Source of the DNA: CAZRCZ01 sp964598765 | Lineage (GTDB): Bacteria > Sumerlaeota > Sumerlaeia > MVZB01 > JAJFLK01 | NCBI GenBank assembly: GCA_964598765.1 | Contig: CAZRCZ010000012.1 | Location: 81,132 to 145,131 of the forward strand | Direction of reading: 5' to 3' | DNA length: 64,000 nucleotides | Shown here: positions 9,162-18,141 of the stretch, piece after piece | Layout of the letters: each line of letters starts with the position of its first letter | Position numbering within the stretch: position 1 is the first letter of the stretch | The notes under the pieces: generated by a model | Told to the model about the DNA's origin: nothing | Databases searched by the model: none | Seen by the model: the letters and a program-made list of their open reading frames with translations, nothing else | Program-made: the position numbers and the translations under genes

Positions 9162-9205
9162 CTGAAAAAAACTCTCCGTGATCTCTGTGTCCTCCGTGGC
9201 TAAGG
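9162..9205. repeat. CACAGAG-type dispersed repeat at the queE start
   Basis: The stretch reads CTCCGTGATCTCTGTG then TCCTCCGTGGCTAAGG, one arm of the CACAGAG/CTCTGTG repeat that also occurs at 25107-25133, 26164-26186, 26521-26543, 35537-35616 and inside the gene at 44640-44664. It supplies every candidate GTG start codon of queE. Confidence 0.75.
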
Positions 9206-9855
9206 AAAATTCCCTCCAACTTCTCATTAGCGAGATTTATCCCTCCATTCAGGGCGAATCGTCCTTCGCGGGATTGCCGTGCGTTTTTGTCCGCCTGACC
9301 GGATGCCCTCTCCGTTGTTCATGGTGCGACACCGAATACGCTTTCACCGGCGGAACGCGAATGAGTCTCGGCGATGTCTTGAATCAGGTGAAAGCCTGCG
9401 GCGTCAATTTGGTCGAGGTGACCGGCGGCGAACCCCTCGCCCAGCCGGAATGTCCGACGCTCCTCGCGCGGCTCTGCGACGCGGGATACGAAGTGCTCTT
9501 GGAGACGAGCGGAGCGATTGACGTTTCGCCCGTGGATCGGCGCGTCGTCAAAATCGTGGATGTCAAATGCCCGGGAAGCGGCGAAGCGGAACGCAATCTT
9601 TGGTCCAATCTAAGCGCGCTCGGTCCGCGCGATGAAATCAAATTCGTGCTAGCCAGCCGAAACGACTACAATTGGGCAAAACAGATATTGATTGAGCGCG
9701 GACTGACGAACCGCGCCGGACTCCTTTTTTCCTCCGCGCACGGTTTACTCCATCCCGCCGAATTGGCGGGATGGATCGCCGAAGACCGCCTCAACGTCCG
9801 ACTTCAAATCCAATTGCATAAATACCTGTGGCCGGATCGGAGTCGAGGAGTCTAA
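9178..9855 (+). CDS. queE: 7-carboxy-7-deazaguanine synthase (radical SAM)
   Basis: 225 residues from GTG 9178; GTG codons at 9187 and 9196 are alternatives. The family sequence starts with LLISEIYPSIQGESSFAGLP, followed by the radical-SAM cluster CPLRCSWC (CxxxCxxC) and VTGGEPLAQPE. This enzyme makes the deazaguanine core in preQ0/queuosine synthesis from carboxytetrahydropterin, using SAM, Mg and a 4Fe-4S cluster. Other queuosine genes are not nearby. The extreme N-terminus is encoded by a dispersed intergenic repeat, so the true start is uncertain. Confidence 0.93.
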   Translation: MISVSSVAKENSLQLLISEIYPSIQGESSFAGLPCVFVRLTGCPLRCSWCDTEYAFTGGTRMSLGDVLNQVKACGVNLVEVTGGEPLAQPECPTLLARLCDAGYEVLLETSGAIDVSPVDRRVVKIVDVKCPGSGEAERNLWSNLSALGPRDEIKFVLASRNDYNWAKQILIERGLTNRAGLLFSSAHGLLHPAELAGWIAEDRLNVRLQIQLHKYLWPDRSRGV

Positions 9856-11378
9856 GGCCAATCGAATCGCCGGCTTTTTATCGCCGCCGCTACGTCGGCC
9901 CGCTTTTGTCCTTCCTGCTCGGTCTTCGGGTTCTGGCGTCTCTTCTTTGGCTGGCGTTTCTGATTCCGGCGATCGTGGATTTGTCGTTGCCGGAAGGGGC
10001 GGTCGTGGCGCGCGCCGCCGACGTCGCGCGCGGCGAATCCCCTTATCATGATTGGAGGCATTGGCCTTATTCCTTCGCGCCCTACGAGCCGCTGACTTAT
10101 TATCCGGTCGGCTGGACCGCGAGGTTTTTCGGCCTTTCCGACGCCCCTCTGAAAATTTATCGGCTCGGCAGGATTCAATCGCTTGTTTCCCTGCTCGGAA
10201 TTGGCTTTCTGCTCGCGCGGATTCTGGCGCGGTTGGGCGCGCCTCCGATTTGGCGATTGCTTGGCGTCGCGGCGTTCACGATCTGGACCGAGAACTTCAC
10301 GCATCTGATAAGCTATCGCCCCGATCCTCCCCAAGTCTTCTTTTCGTTGCTCGCCCTTGCCATCGCGCTCCGGAATCCCGCGCGACCAAGAACGGTGACC
10401 ACGGTGTTGATCGCCCTTTGGGTTTCAGCATGGTTCAAGGCAACCTCGTGGGGATTGATCGCCGCGTTGAGCGTTTGGATGGTTATGGGGATGGGATGGC
10501 GTCGCGCACTTCTTGGATTGCTCGCTTTCGCCGTCGCGGGCCTTGTTCCCGCCTTGATCTTGAATTGGAAACTGCGCGGTCTGCTCCTCCTGAACCTGAT
10601 TGATTCCTTGGATAACGGTTATTACCTTGCTTACGCGTGGAACATTCTGCGGGAGGTTCCGTTGCTTCCCGCGGCGATTATGATTTTGGGATTGGGTTTG
10701 TCCGCGCGGCGACTGCTCTCGAATCCCGTCGGCGACGCCCCGTGGCTTCTGTCGCTCGCCACGGTTCTCTCTCTAGCCGCGGCCGTGTTTCAATCGCTCA
10801 AACCCGGCGCGTATCACAACTATTATCTCGAAGGCTATGCTCTATCGTGCATCGTGACGACGCGATGGCTGTGCCATTTGTGGCGCGAGGCGCAAGACAA
10901 TTGGAAGGCCGCCCGCGAACTCATATTCACAGGTATTCTTCTCCCCGCGATTCTGATTGACGCATTTCTCTTTTTCCCCGGTCTCCGTCATGATTTGCGG
11001 ATCGTGCGATTGGTCTGGAAACCCTCCGCGCTTGTGGAGCGCGTCAAACAAATCGAAGGACCGATTCTGACGCAGAACCCGTATCTCGCCCTCGTTCGCC
11101 CCGCGCCCCCGACGCTCATGGATCAGGGACATTACACGATCCTCGCCGATCGCGGTCGCATTAACCGGGAGGAATTATTCGACAAACTTCGCCGCAGGGA
11201 ATTCTCCGCCGTTCTCATGGCGACCCGCGACGTGGCGGTAACGGGAACAACCGAACCGACCATGTCCTTCTTTTACACGCCTCAATTTCTTGCACTCTTG
11301 CGCGAGAATTACATCGAGAGGGAGCAGATGGAAGGGATGTCAATCCTGCTTCCGCGCACTCGGGAGCGCCATCCATAA
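9828..11378 (+). CDS. Polytopic membrane protein (glycosyltransferase-39-like, uncharacterised)
   Basis: 516 residues from GTG 9828, overlapping queE by 28 bases. There are about nine to eleven hydrophobic segments starting with GPLLSFLLGLRVLASLLWLAFLI. A periplasmic first loop (ADVARGESPYHDW, YSFAPYEPLTYYP) is of the kind seen in PMT/ArnT-type dolichyl- or undecaprenyl-phosphate sugar glycosyltransferases, where an acidic residue in loop 1 is catalytic. The C-terminal soluble part (ALVERVKQIEGPILTQNPYL) resembles the end of hypothetical GT39-like proteins. Donor and acceptor unknown. Confidence 0.75.
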   Translation: MAGSESRSLRPIESPAFYRRRYVGPLLSFLLGLRVLASLLWLAFLIPAIVDLSLPEGAVVARAADVARGESPYHDWRHWPYSFAPYEPLTYYPVGWTARFFGLSDAPLKIYRLGRIQSLVSLLGIGFLLARILARLGAPPIWRLLGVAAFTIWTENFTHLISYRPDPPQVFFSLLALAIALRNPARPRTVTTVLIALWVSAWFKATSWGLIAALSVWMVMGMGWRRALLGLLAFAVAGLVPALILNWKLRGLLLLNLIDSLDNGYYLAYAWNILREVPLLPAAIMILGLGLSARRLLSNPVGDAPWLLSLATVLSLAAAVFQSLKPGAYHNYYLEGYALSCIVTTRWLCHLWREAQDNWKAARELIFTGILLPAILIDAFLFFPGLRHDLRIVRLVWKPSALVERVKQIEGPILTQNPYLALVRPAPPTLMDQGHYTILADRGRINREELFDKLRRREFSAVLMATRDVAVTGTTEPTMSFFYTPQFLALLRENYIEREQMEGMSILLPRTRERHP

Positions 11379-11399
11379 ACCTGCGGAATCACGATTTAA

Positions 11400-12956
11400 T
11401 TACTTTGCCGGAATCTCCGCCGCTTGGTCGCGCAGGACGCGGCGCAGGATTTTGCCGACGCCGCTTTTAGGAAGCGCCTCGGTGATGTAAATCCGCGAGG
11501 GGAGCTTGAATTTCGTCACCTGCGCGGCCATGTAATCCAAAACGTCCTTTTCGGTCAGGCTTCCCTTGACGCGCGGGACGACGTAGGCGACGACGTTCTC
11601 GCCGTAGATCGGATCGGGCACGCCGACGACGGCGGCCTCGACAATTCCCGGATGGGAATAAAGGACGTTTTCCAGTTCCGCCGGATAGATGTTCTCGCCG
11701 CCGCGGATGATCATGTCCTTTTTGCGGTCCACGACGAAAAGCCAGCCCTCTTCGTCGAGGTAGCCGACGTCGCCGGTGTGAAGCCAACCGCCGCGCAACG
11801 TCTCGGCGGTCGCGTCGGGGCGATTGAGGTAGCCCTTCATCACGGTCCCGCCTTTGCTCAAAATCTCCCCGCGCTGACCCGGCGGAAGCGGCTGATCCTG
11901 ATCGTCCACGATCCGAACTTCGACACCCGGTTGCGGTCGTCCCGCCGATCCGGCGCGATAGGGCAACGAGACCGGTGTCATCGTGCAGATCGCGCAATTT
12001 TCGGTCATGCCGTAAACCTCGCGGATTTTACAATCCCACCGCCGCATGAATTCCTTGGCGACCTCGATCGGCAGAGGGGCCGCGCCGACGACAACCTCTT
12101 GCAAGGATGACAAATCGTATTCATTCAATTTTGGGTGATTGAGGATCAGCGAGAGCATCGTCGGCACGCCCGCCATGACATTGCATTTGTGCTCCACGAT
12201 TTTCTTCATGAATCCTTCGGGCTGAAACCACTGCGATTGGACGCCGTAGCTCTCGGCAAATTCCTCGGGGATCATATAGCCGCTGTTCATCACGGCGACG
12301 CCGGCCATGTGCGCCATCGGAAGCGCGCTCATCGAGCGGCGCGGTCCGTCCCAAAGATGATACTCGGCGGATTTGTGCGTGGCCTCGGCGCCGGCGGCCA
12401 GATTTTCATGCGTCAACATCGCCCCCTTCGGCGTGCCGGTCGTGCCGGAGGTATACATCACCATCGCGACGTCGTGATCGTCAATTTGAGGGAGCGACGC
12501 GCGCGGCTCGCGCTGGAGAAGCGAATCGAGCGCGAATTCCGGCGGCGAGGCGTTCGGGTCGTCCTTGCCTCCGCGAATCGCGATCCACTTGAGGTGATCC
12601 AGTCCCTTGACCGCCTCGCGGACCTTGAACAGAACCGTCGTGTCGGTGATCAGCCCCTCGGCCTTGGTGTCGGAGAGGATGTAGCGCAATTCGTTAGTCG
12701 TGAGTTGATACATGACGGGAACCGAAGTCGCCCCGGCGCGGAAAATCCCCTGAAACGCCGAATAGACAAGGTGATGATTTACCATGTAAAGGGCGACGTG
12801 TTTGCCCTTGGAGATGCCGAGTTCCATGAAGGCGTTCTGGAACCGCCGCGCGCGGTCCATGATTTGGACGTTGGTCACGTCCTCGTTTTCAAAGACGAGC
12901 GACCGGCGTTGGCCGAGACGTTGGATGGATTCTTCGGCGAGTTGGGCGAGGTTCAT
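11400..12956 (-). CDS. Acyl-CoA ligase (AMP-forming, long-chain fatty acid type)
   Basis: 518 residues, full length for class I adenylate-forming enzymes. The phosphate-binding loop MYTSGTTGTPKGAM, the YGMTENCAI motif, the GWLHTGDVGYLDEEGW block and the hinge DRKKDMIIRGGENIYP are all present, with the catalytic lysine region near the end (LPKSGVGKILRR). It activates a carboxylic acid, probably a fatty acid, to its CoA ester. It lies on the same strand as, and about 350 bases downstream of, the multifunctional beta-oxidation enzyme, so the two are likely functionally linked, though a cluster of hairpin repeats separates them. Confidence 0.93.
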   Translation of the reverse strand: MNLAQLAEESIQRLGQRRSLVFENEDVTNVQIMDRARRFQNAFMELGISKGKHVALYMVNHHLVYSAFQGIFRAGATSVPVMYQLTTNELRYILSDTKAEGLITDTTVLFKVREAVKGLDHLKWIAIRGGKDDPNASPPEFALDSLLQREPRASLPQIDDHDVAMVMYTSGTTGTPKGAMLTHENLAAGAEATHKSAEYHLWDGPRRSMSALPMAHMAGVAVMNSGYMIPEEFAESYGVQSQWFQPEGFMKKIVEHKCNVMAGVPTMLSLILNHPKLNEYDLSSLQEVVVGAAPLPIEVAKEFMRRWDCKIREVYGMTENCAICTMTPVSLPYRAGSAGRPQPGVEVRIVDDQDQPLPPGQRGEILSKGGTVMKGYLNRPDATAETLRGGWLHTGDVGYLDEEGWLFVVDRKKDMIIRGGENIYPAELENVLYSHPGIVEAAVVGVPDPIYGENVVAYVVPRVKGSLTEKDVLDYMAAQVTKFKLPSRIYITEALPKSGVGKILRRVLRDQAAEIPAK

Positions 12957-13028
12957 GGGGACTGCACCATTAGGGGTTTCAATTATGTAATCAATATATT
13001 AATCAGCCTCAACGGGGCTGAGAATCAA

Positions 13029-13201
13029 AGCCCAAGGTTGGCGCGTTCCGCGCCTACCTTGGGTTATCCGAACGTCTCACCGCAACCTCAACGAGGTTGC
13101 GGAATGATGACGCTCGACTCCGCAACCCACGTTGGGGTTGCAAGAAATTTCCGACAACTTTACCCAAGGTAGCCGCTTCGCGGCAACCTTGGGCTTTGTT
13201 T
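13029..13201. repeat. Cluster of dispersed hairpin repeats, family B copy 1
   Basis: The 350-base gap 12957-13306 holds no gene. It contains at least four hairpins: CCCAAGGT...ACCTTGGG at 13030-13062 and again at 13163-13193, CGCAACCTCAACGAGGTTGCG at 13081-13101 read as two arms, and GCAACCC...GGGGTTGC at 13122-13141. The same modules recur at 18023-18124. The hairpins lie between two genes on the same strand and would fold in their RNA. Confidence 0.85.
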
Positions 13202-13306
13202 CGGGACGCCTTTGGCGTCCAAGAAATCGTTCCTGCGCTCGCGAAGATCACGATACTACGCAAACGCTTCCTCGATCACCGAAAAAATGAAATACGTCCA
13301 CTTCAC

Positions 13307-15484
13307 CTATTTCATAATCGTCTCAAGTTTGGTCGCCAGCATCATGTTGCCGCTGACTTTTAATTTGCCTTGGACGAACGCGATTTGCGGATTCAGTTTC
13401 CCCGCTGAGAGATCGAGGAAATCCTCGCCCGAAACGGTGATCGTGCAATCGGCCTTCTCGCTCGCCTGACGCTTGACGCTCCCGGGTCCATTCTTGAGGT
13501 CCACGGTCCACGTCGCGCCGTCGGGTCCGGTGACCTCGAACTGATAAATCGCCCCGACTTTTTCCACAAGACCGGGATTTTGCTTGAGCCGGTTTTCCAT
13601 CTCGGCGAAGAGTTGTGCCACGCGCCCATCCGAGCCGTTGGAACCCGCGCCCTTGGCTTGCGCGCCGTCCGAACCGGACACCTTGGCGAAACCCGCCTGC
13701 AATTCGGCGGCGGAATTGGAAAGCACAACCTCGTTACGCTCCTTGACCTTGCACTGGAAAATGATCCGCGAATCCGACTCCTTCCACATCTCGGTGAGGA
13801 TCGTCTCGCCCGGGAATACGTGTTTGGCGAATCGAACTTTCAGGCTCTTCAATTTCGCGGTGTCGTAACCGCAGAAATGTTTCAGGATTGCCAATCCCGC
13901 GACGCCGAACGTGCAAAGTCCGTGAAGGATCGGCTTGTCGAAGCCGACCATCTTGGCGATATTCGGATCGGCGTGAAGCGGATTGAAGTCCCCCGACAGC
14001 CGATAGAGCAACGCCTGATTCGCGTCGGTCTTGAATTCGTCGGTGGCGTCGGGGGGACGGTTGGGCGGCTCATTGGCCGGGCCGCTGGGACCGCGATCGC
14101 CTCCGAATCCCCCCAATCCGCGAATGAAGGCGGAGGATTGATTGAACGCGATTTCCTCTCCTTTTTCGTTCTTGCTGATCGCGTCGAGAACGATCAAAGC
14201 GCCCTTGCCCTTGTCAAACACGCCGGATACCTTGCCGGAGTTCGTGATTTTCCCCTCGGTCGGCATCGGTCCGCGCAGTTCGAGATATTGCTCGCCGTGA
14301 AGCACCATCGCCGGATTGAACTTCAAGCCGGGGACTGTGACCAAATCCACCAGCATTTTGAAGGGGAACGTGACACCCATGGTCGGCAATGCCTTGAATC
14401 CGCCGCCGTTCATTTCATAGACGAATTGGAGCATATTCTTGTCGGTCGGGTCTTTGGCCGCGCCGACCCCCAGCGCATAGATGCTCACGTCGCGCTTGGT
14501 GATTTCAATCGTGTTCGGTTTGAACTCGTGGGCAAGCACCTTCGCCGGATCAATGTTTTCGTTTCCGGCTTTCTTTTCATCCTTGCGTCCGACATTCGCC
14601 ATGATCGGCCCGAACGAATCCTGCACCGTGACCGGGTGATCGGCGTTGGTGAAGTCGGTGAGCTTGGACCAGTTGGAGGCCATATCCTCGACGGAAATGG
14701 TCTTGCTCAGGGGAAGGGAAATGCCCTTCGTCCGTTCCCAGCGGATTTTGCTGAACCATCCCGCGCCCAATTCGAAAATCGAGCCGTTTTCATTGGAGGA
14801 TTCATGGCAAAGATAAGCCACGAGCGGGCTGACGCACTCAGGCTTGAGCGCCTCCAGCATTGGCGGCGGCATAACCGTCGCCGTCAGGCGCGACCCGGCA
14901 ATTGGCGCGATGGCGTTGCAGAAAATGTTTCGCCCGGCTCCCTCGATGGCGAGCGTTTTCATGAATCCGACCAGACCCAACTTGCAAGCGCTGTAGTTGG
15001 CTTGTCCGAAATTTCCGTAAATCCCAGCTCCCGACGCGGTGACGATCACGCGGCCAAATTGATTGGCGCGAAGATGAGGCCACGCGGCGCGCGTGACAGC
15101 GTAAGAGCCTTTCAGGTGGACGCGATAAATCAGGTCCCAATCCTCCTCGGTCATTTTGTGGAAACTGACGTCGCGCAGAATCCCCGCGTTGTTGACGACG
15201 ATGTCAATTTTGCCGAAGGCGTCGAGCGCGGTTTGGACGATCTTGTCGCCATTCTCGACCGAATCGTAATTCGCGACCGCCTCGCCGCCGAGCGCCTTGA
15301 TTTCATCCACGACCTTTTGAGCGGGCGTTTGGCTCGCTCCTTCGCCGTGGATCCCGCCCCCCAGATCGTTGACGACGACCTTGGCTCCCCGGCTTCCCAA
15401 AAGAAGCGCGTGGGCGCGTCCCAAGCCGCCCCCCGATCCCGTGACAATCGCCACCCGTCCGTCAAATCGCAGTTCCTGCCCCAT
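13307..15484 (-). CDS. Peroxisome-type multifunctional enzyme 2 (SDR dehydrogenase - hydratase 2 - SCP2)
   Basis: 725 residues with three domains in the order known from animal HSD17B4. Residues 1-300 are a short-chain dehydrogenase: TGSGGGLG at 15-22, NNAG at 98-101, catalytic Y164/K168 in NYSACKLG. Residues 320-600 form a two-part hot-dog (R)-enoyl-CoA hydratase 2, with YRLSGDFNPLHADP (D499, N501, H504) and the KPILHGLCTFG block. Residues 618-725 are an SCP2 sterol-carrier domain ending GKLKVSGNMMLATKLETIMK. The C-terminus has no SKL/AKL-type signal. Expected to hydrate trans-2-enoyl-CoA and oxidise the (3R)-hydroxy product. The ATG at 15484 gives a family-like MGQELRFDGRVAIVTG start. Confidence 0.95.
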   Translation of the reverse strand: MGQELRFDGRVAIVTGSGGGLGRAHALLLGSRGAKVVVNDLGGGIHGEGASQTPAQKVVDEIKALGGEAVANYDSVENGDKIVQTALDAFGKIDIVVNNAGILRDVSFHKMTEEDWDLIYRVHLKGSYAVTRAAWPHLRANQFGRVIVTASGAGIYGNFGQANYSACKLGLVGFMKTLAIEGAGRNIFCNAIAPIAGSRLTATVMPPPMLEALKPECVSPLVAYLCHESSNENGSIFELGAGWFSKIRWERTKGISLPLSKTISVEDMASNWSKLTDFTNADHPVTVQDSFGPIMANVGRKDEKKAGNENIDPAKVLAHEFKPNTIEITKRDVSIYALGVGAAKDPTDKNMLQFVYEMNGGGFKALPTMGVTFPFKMLVDLVTVPGLKFNPAMVLHGEQYLELRGPMPTEGKITNSGKVSGVFDKGKGALIVLDAISKNEKGEEIAFNQSSAFIRGLGGFGGDRGPSGPANEPPNRPPDATDEFKTDANQALLYRLSGDFNPLHADPNIAKMVGFDKPILHGLCTFGVAGLAILKHFCGYDTAKLKSLKVRFAKHVFPGETILTEMWKESDSRIIFQCKVKERNEVVLSNSAAELQAGFAKVSGSDGAQAKGAGSNGSDGRVAQLFAEMENRLKQNPGLVEKVGAIYQFEVTGPDGATWTVDLKNGPGSVKRQASEKADCTITVSGEDFLDLSAGKLNPQIAFVQGKLKVSGNMMLATKLETIMK

Positions 15485-15504
15485 TGTTCTTCCCCCTCAA
15501 CAAG

Positions 15505-15539
15505 TAATCTTGCTCTTGCTCTTAATCTTACTCTTGCTC
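15505..15539. repeat. Degenerate hexamer repeat (CTTACTCTTAATC type), copy 1
   Basis: The stretch AATCTTGCTCTTGCTCTTAA, continuing CTTACTCTTGCTC, is built of CTTGCT/CTTACT/CTTAAT-type hexamers. A related array is at 25144-25190. It is part of the 333-base gene-free gap 15485-15817, which also holds the family A palindrome. Confidence 0.7.
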
Positions 15540-15646
15540 GACGTAGAGCCATTGATTATTCACAAACTTCCGCCACTGGCAACAAAAGACGAACGCGAGA
15601 ACTTCTTGCGGGCGTATTTTCAATTCTTGGATTCAGTCGCATTTGA

Positions 15647-15728
15647 GGCAACGGAGCCGCGAGCATGGTTGATCGTCCAAAGGAAAACACGCCACGCACT
15701 GGACGCTTCCTTACGGTCGCGGCTCGGT
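15647..15728. repeat. Dispersed palindromic repeat, family A copy 2
   Basis: Left arm GGCAACGGAGCCGCGAGCAT (from 15647) and right arm CGCTTCCTTACGGTCGCGGC (from 15704) with flanking CTCGGT. The arms match those of the copies at 4038-4123 and 48737-48812. It lies upstream of galM; the rest of the gap holds no gene. Confidence 0.85.
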
Positions 15729-15817
15729 CCATGCGCCAATTTCTGACACGCGCCCGCGAATTTTGCCGGAACTTTTCTTTTGCCTGTCGGAGAATTTTGC
15801 GCTAAGGGGTTGGCATT

Positions 15818-16717
15818 ATGGGAAAGATCATCGAACTCAAAGGCAGGAAAAACCGCTGGAGCTTCAGTTCGCTAGGCGCGCGGATCTTGACGTGGGAGGC
15901 GCTGGACGGAACGACGTGGCGGAAAATTTGCCGGGGAGACGGCTCTAGGAAAACCTCCGAGGACAACTACCATGCCGCCGTCATGTTTCCGTGGGTCAAT
16001 CGCATCGGCGGCGATCATTGGTCGTGCGAGGGGCATCCGGTTCCGGTGAACACTTCCGGTCCGCTGACGCATCTGCACGGTTTGACGTTCGACGCCGAAT
16101 GGGAAACGGTCGAAAGCGACGACTCGCATGTGATTTTTCACACGGTGTTGGAGCCGGGGAAATTTTATCCGCGCAAGGTCGAGGCGACGGTCGCCTACGT
16201 CATCGGAATTGCGGGAGGAGCCGAATCTTTGGAGGTGGGAATCACCTGCAAAAATTTGGAAAAGAGCGAAATCGCCTACGTGACGACCGGGATTCATCCT
16301 TATTTCTTGAATCCGTTTGGCGGCAAAGTGGACGAGGTCGAGTTATTCTGCGCGGCGGAAAAGGAATTCGCCGCGGACGACAAGCTGATCCCGACCGGAA
16401 TCGTGGATGTCATGTCCGAGCATGATTTCCGCAAATCGCGCAAGATCGGCGCGACGACGTTGGATAATGGATTCATCCTGAAAGCGGACAAGGACCCCGC
16501 GGCGGGAATTGCGATCAAGAATTTCAAACTCTGGATTCATCCGAGAGCCAACTGCGGCTACGCGCAAATTTACATTCCTCCCCACCGCGAGGAAATCGCC
16601 ATCGAGCCGCAAACCGGCGGCGCCGACGCCTTCCGGTTTCATCAATACGGACTGAAACGACTCCAACCGGGCGAGACGTTCAAATACCTTGCGTGCCTCG
16701 CGGCGGTTTTCTCATAG
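15818..16717 (+). CDS. galM: Aldose 1-epimerase family protein
   Basis: 299 residues, normal for the GalM/YeaD mutarotase fold. Recognised blocks: MFPWVNRIGG, PLTHLHGLTFDAEW with the catalytic-type His, TTGIHPYFLNPFGG with the second His, and a C-terminal QIYIPPHREEIAIEPQTGG ending in the catalytic Glu region. It interconverts alpha and beta anomers of aldoses. It stands alone between repeats and moeA, which is convergent. The gene symbol is by family; substrate is not known. Confidence 0.85.
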   Translation: MGKIIELKGRKNRWSFSSLGARILTWEALDGTTWRKICRGDGSRKTSEDNYHAAVMFPWVNRIGGDHWSCEGHPVPVNTSGPLTHLHGLTFDAEWETVESDDSHVIFHTVLEPGKFYPRKVEATVAYVIGIAGGAESLEVGITCKNLEKSEIAYVTTGIHPYFLNPFGGKVDEVELFCAAEKEFAADDKLIPTGIVDVMSEHDFRKSRKIGATTLDNGFILKADKDPAAGIAIKNFKLWIHPRANCGYAQIYIPPHREEIAIEPQTGGADAFRFHQYGLKRLQPGETFKYLACLAAVFS

Positions 16718-18019
16718 GGAAAAAATCCCGCCGAATTCAAGAAAATCAACCGTTTGACCAACCGCCGCGCCGGAGGAATCTTCATCCAACCGGACCAATC
16801 CGGCGGAATTGGCCAGCGCGCTGAATTGGTGCGAGCCTTGGGAGGGGGAAGGAACGACCGATTGCGGATTGCGGATTGTGGATTGTGGATTTGAGATTGC
16901 AGATTTTGGATTTAATTGATCCCCGCAAGGAGCGAAATCAGCGCGCGCGAAGACGGTCAGGCCGGGTTGCTTGGCGAACGGCGCGGCCGCGATGGCGGGA
17001 CGCCACGGAAAATTAATTTCCGACGCCCCCTGCATTTTGAGCAACGCGGCGCGGACGTAAACCAGAGCGGTGACGATCACCGAAACCGGATTGCCGGGCA
17101 GACCGAAGCAGACCGTTGAGTGCGCGGACGAACGGGCGATTTTCCCGACAAACAGCGGCATCCCCGGACGTTGTTTCACCTTCCAAAAAATTTCACGCGC
17201 GCCCAATTCAATCAAGGTGGGGCGGATGAGATCGCGGCTTCCCATCGAGACGCCTCCGGTCGTCACCAATACGTCGAATTCCAATCCTTCCGACAACGCC
17301 TTTTTCGTTGCCGTCGGACTGTCGCCGACCGTTCCCAAATCGTGGACCTCCGCGCCGAAGGATGTCAAAAGCGGGACGAGCGCGTATCGGGTTGAATTGT
17401 AGATTTGTCCGAATCGGAGCGGTTCTCCCGGTTCGGTCAATTCATCCCCCGAAGCAATGAGCGCGACGCGCGGCTTGCGCGAAACTTCGATCCGCGCCTT
17501 GCCCAGCGACGCCAACAAGCCGACGGCGAGCGGGTCGAGCCTGCGTCCCGATTCCAAGAGGCGCGTTCCGGTCTTGTAATCTTCCCCCGCGCGTCGGATT
17601 GCCGTTCCGGCCTTGACGGGCGCGGAAAATCGGACGCGATTTTTTTCGATTTGAACGTCCTCGATGCGAACGACTGCGTCGGCCCCCTCCGGCAACGGGG
17701 AACCGGTGTTGATCCGGATTGCTTTTGCGCATTCGAGTTTGCGGGCCGATGAGTCTCCGGCGGAGACTTCGGTTTGCAATTCGAGAACAACCGGTGAACT
17801 CGCCGTCGCGCGTTCAATCTCGCCGCGTCGAACGGCGCAACCATCCATCGCGGAAGTGTCGAACGGCGGCGAATCGTGCGCGGCGCGGATCGGCTCGCGC
17901 AAAATTCTTCCGACCGCATGACCGAGCGAACACGACTGCGCGGATCGCAATTCAACTTCGGACAGAAGGAGATCGAGGGCTTGGGGAACGCTCAGCAAGG
18001 AAACACCGCAGAATTCCAC
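16712..18019 (-). CDS. moeA: Molybdopterin molybdenumtransferase
   Basis: About 435 residues from GTG 18019. The frame stays open to an ATG at 18133, but those 38 codons are a translation of the hairpin repeat at 18023-18124 and look unlike MoeA; the family pattern begins at LLSVPQALDLLLSEV. Conserved blocks: PPFDTSAMDGCAVRRGE, GTAIRRAGEDYKTG, LIASGDEL, the Mo-binding VTTGGVSMGSRDLI and FGLPGNPVSVIVTAL. It inserts molybdate into adenylated molybdopterin. No other Moco gene is nearby. Confidence 0.92.
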   Translation of the reverse strand: MEFCGVSLLSVPQALDLLLSEVELRSAQSCSLGHAVGRILREPIRAAHDSPPFDTSAMDGCAVRRGEIERATASSPVVLELQTEVSAGDSSARKLECAKAIRINTGSPLPEGADAVVRIEDVQIEKNRVRFSAPVKAGTAIRRAGEDYKTGTRLLESGRRLDPLAVGLLASLGKARIEVSRKPRVALIASGDELTEPGEPLRFGQIYNSTRYALVPLLTSFGAEVHDLGTVGDSPTATKKALSEGLEFDVLVTTGGVSMGSRDLIRPTLIELGAREIFWKVKQRPGMPLFVGKIARSSAHSTVCFGLPGNPVSVIVTALVYVRAALLKMQGASEINFPWRPAIAAAPFAKQPGLTVFARADFAPCGDQLNPKSAISNPQSTIRNPQSVVPSPSQGSHQFSALANSAGLVRLDEDSSGAAVGQTVDFLEFGGIFSL

Positions 18020-18022
18020 ATT

Positions 18023-18124
18023 CCGCAACCCCCTTGGGGGTTGCGGACAATTCCGCCCGGCGACCCAAGGTAGCCTCGCTACGCTCGGCAACCTTGGGCT
18101 TTGGGACACAGCCCCGCTGGGGCT
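18023..18124. repeat. Dispersed hairpin repeats, family B copy 2
   Basis: Three hairpins: CCGCAACCCC...GGGGTTGCGG at 18023-18046, CCCAAGGT...ACCTTGGG at 18064-18098 and AGCCCCGCTGGGGCT at 18110-18124. The same modules occur at 13029-13201. It lies immediately 5' of the moeA coding region and partly within its open frame. Confidence 0.85.
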
Positions 18125-18141
18125 GGAATACACAAGAGGCG

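Noticed and set aside
13580..15646. A 688-codon open frame on the plus strand opposite MFE-2
   Set aside because: It is antisense to a fully conserved three-domain enzyme, is Arg/His-rich as expected for a GC-rich shadow frame, and shows no domain or signal.
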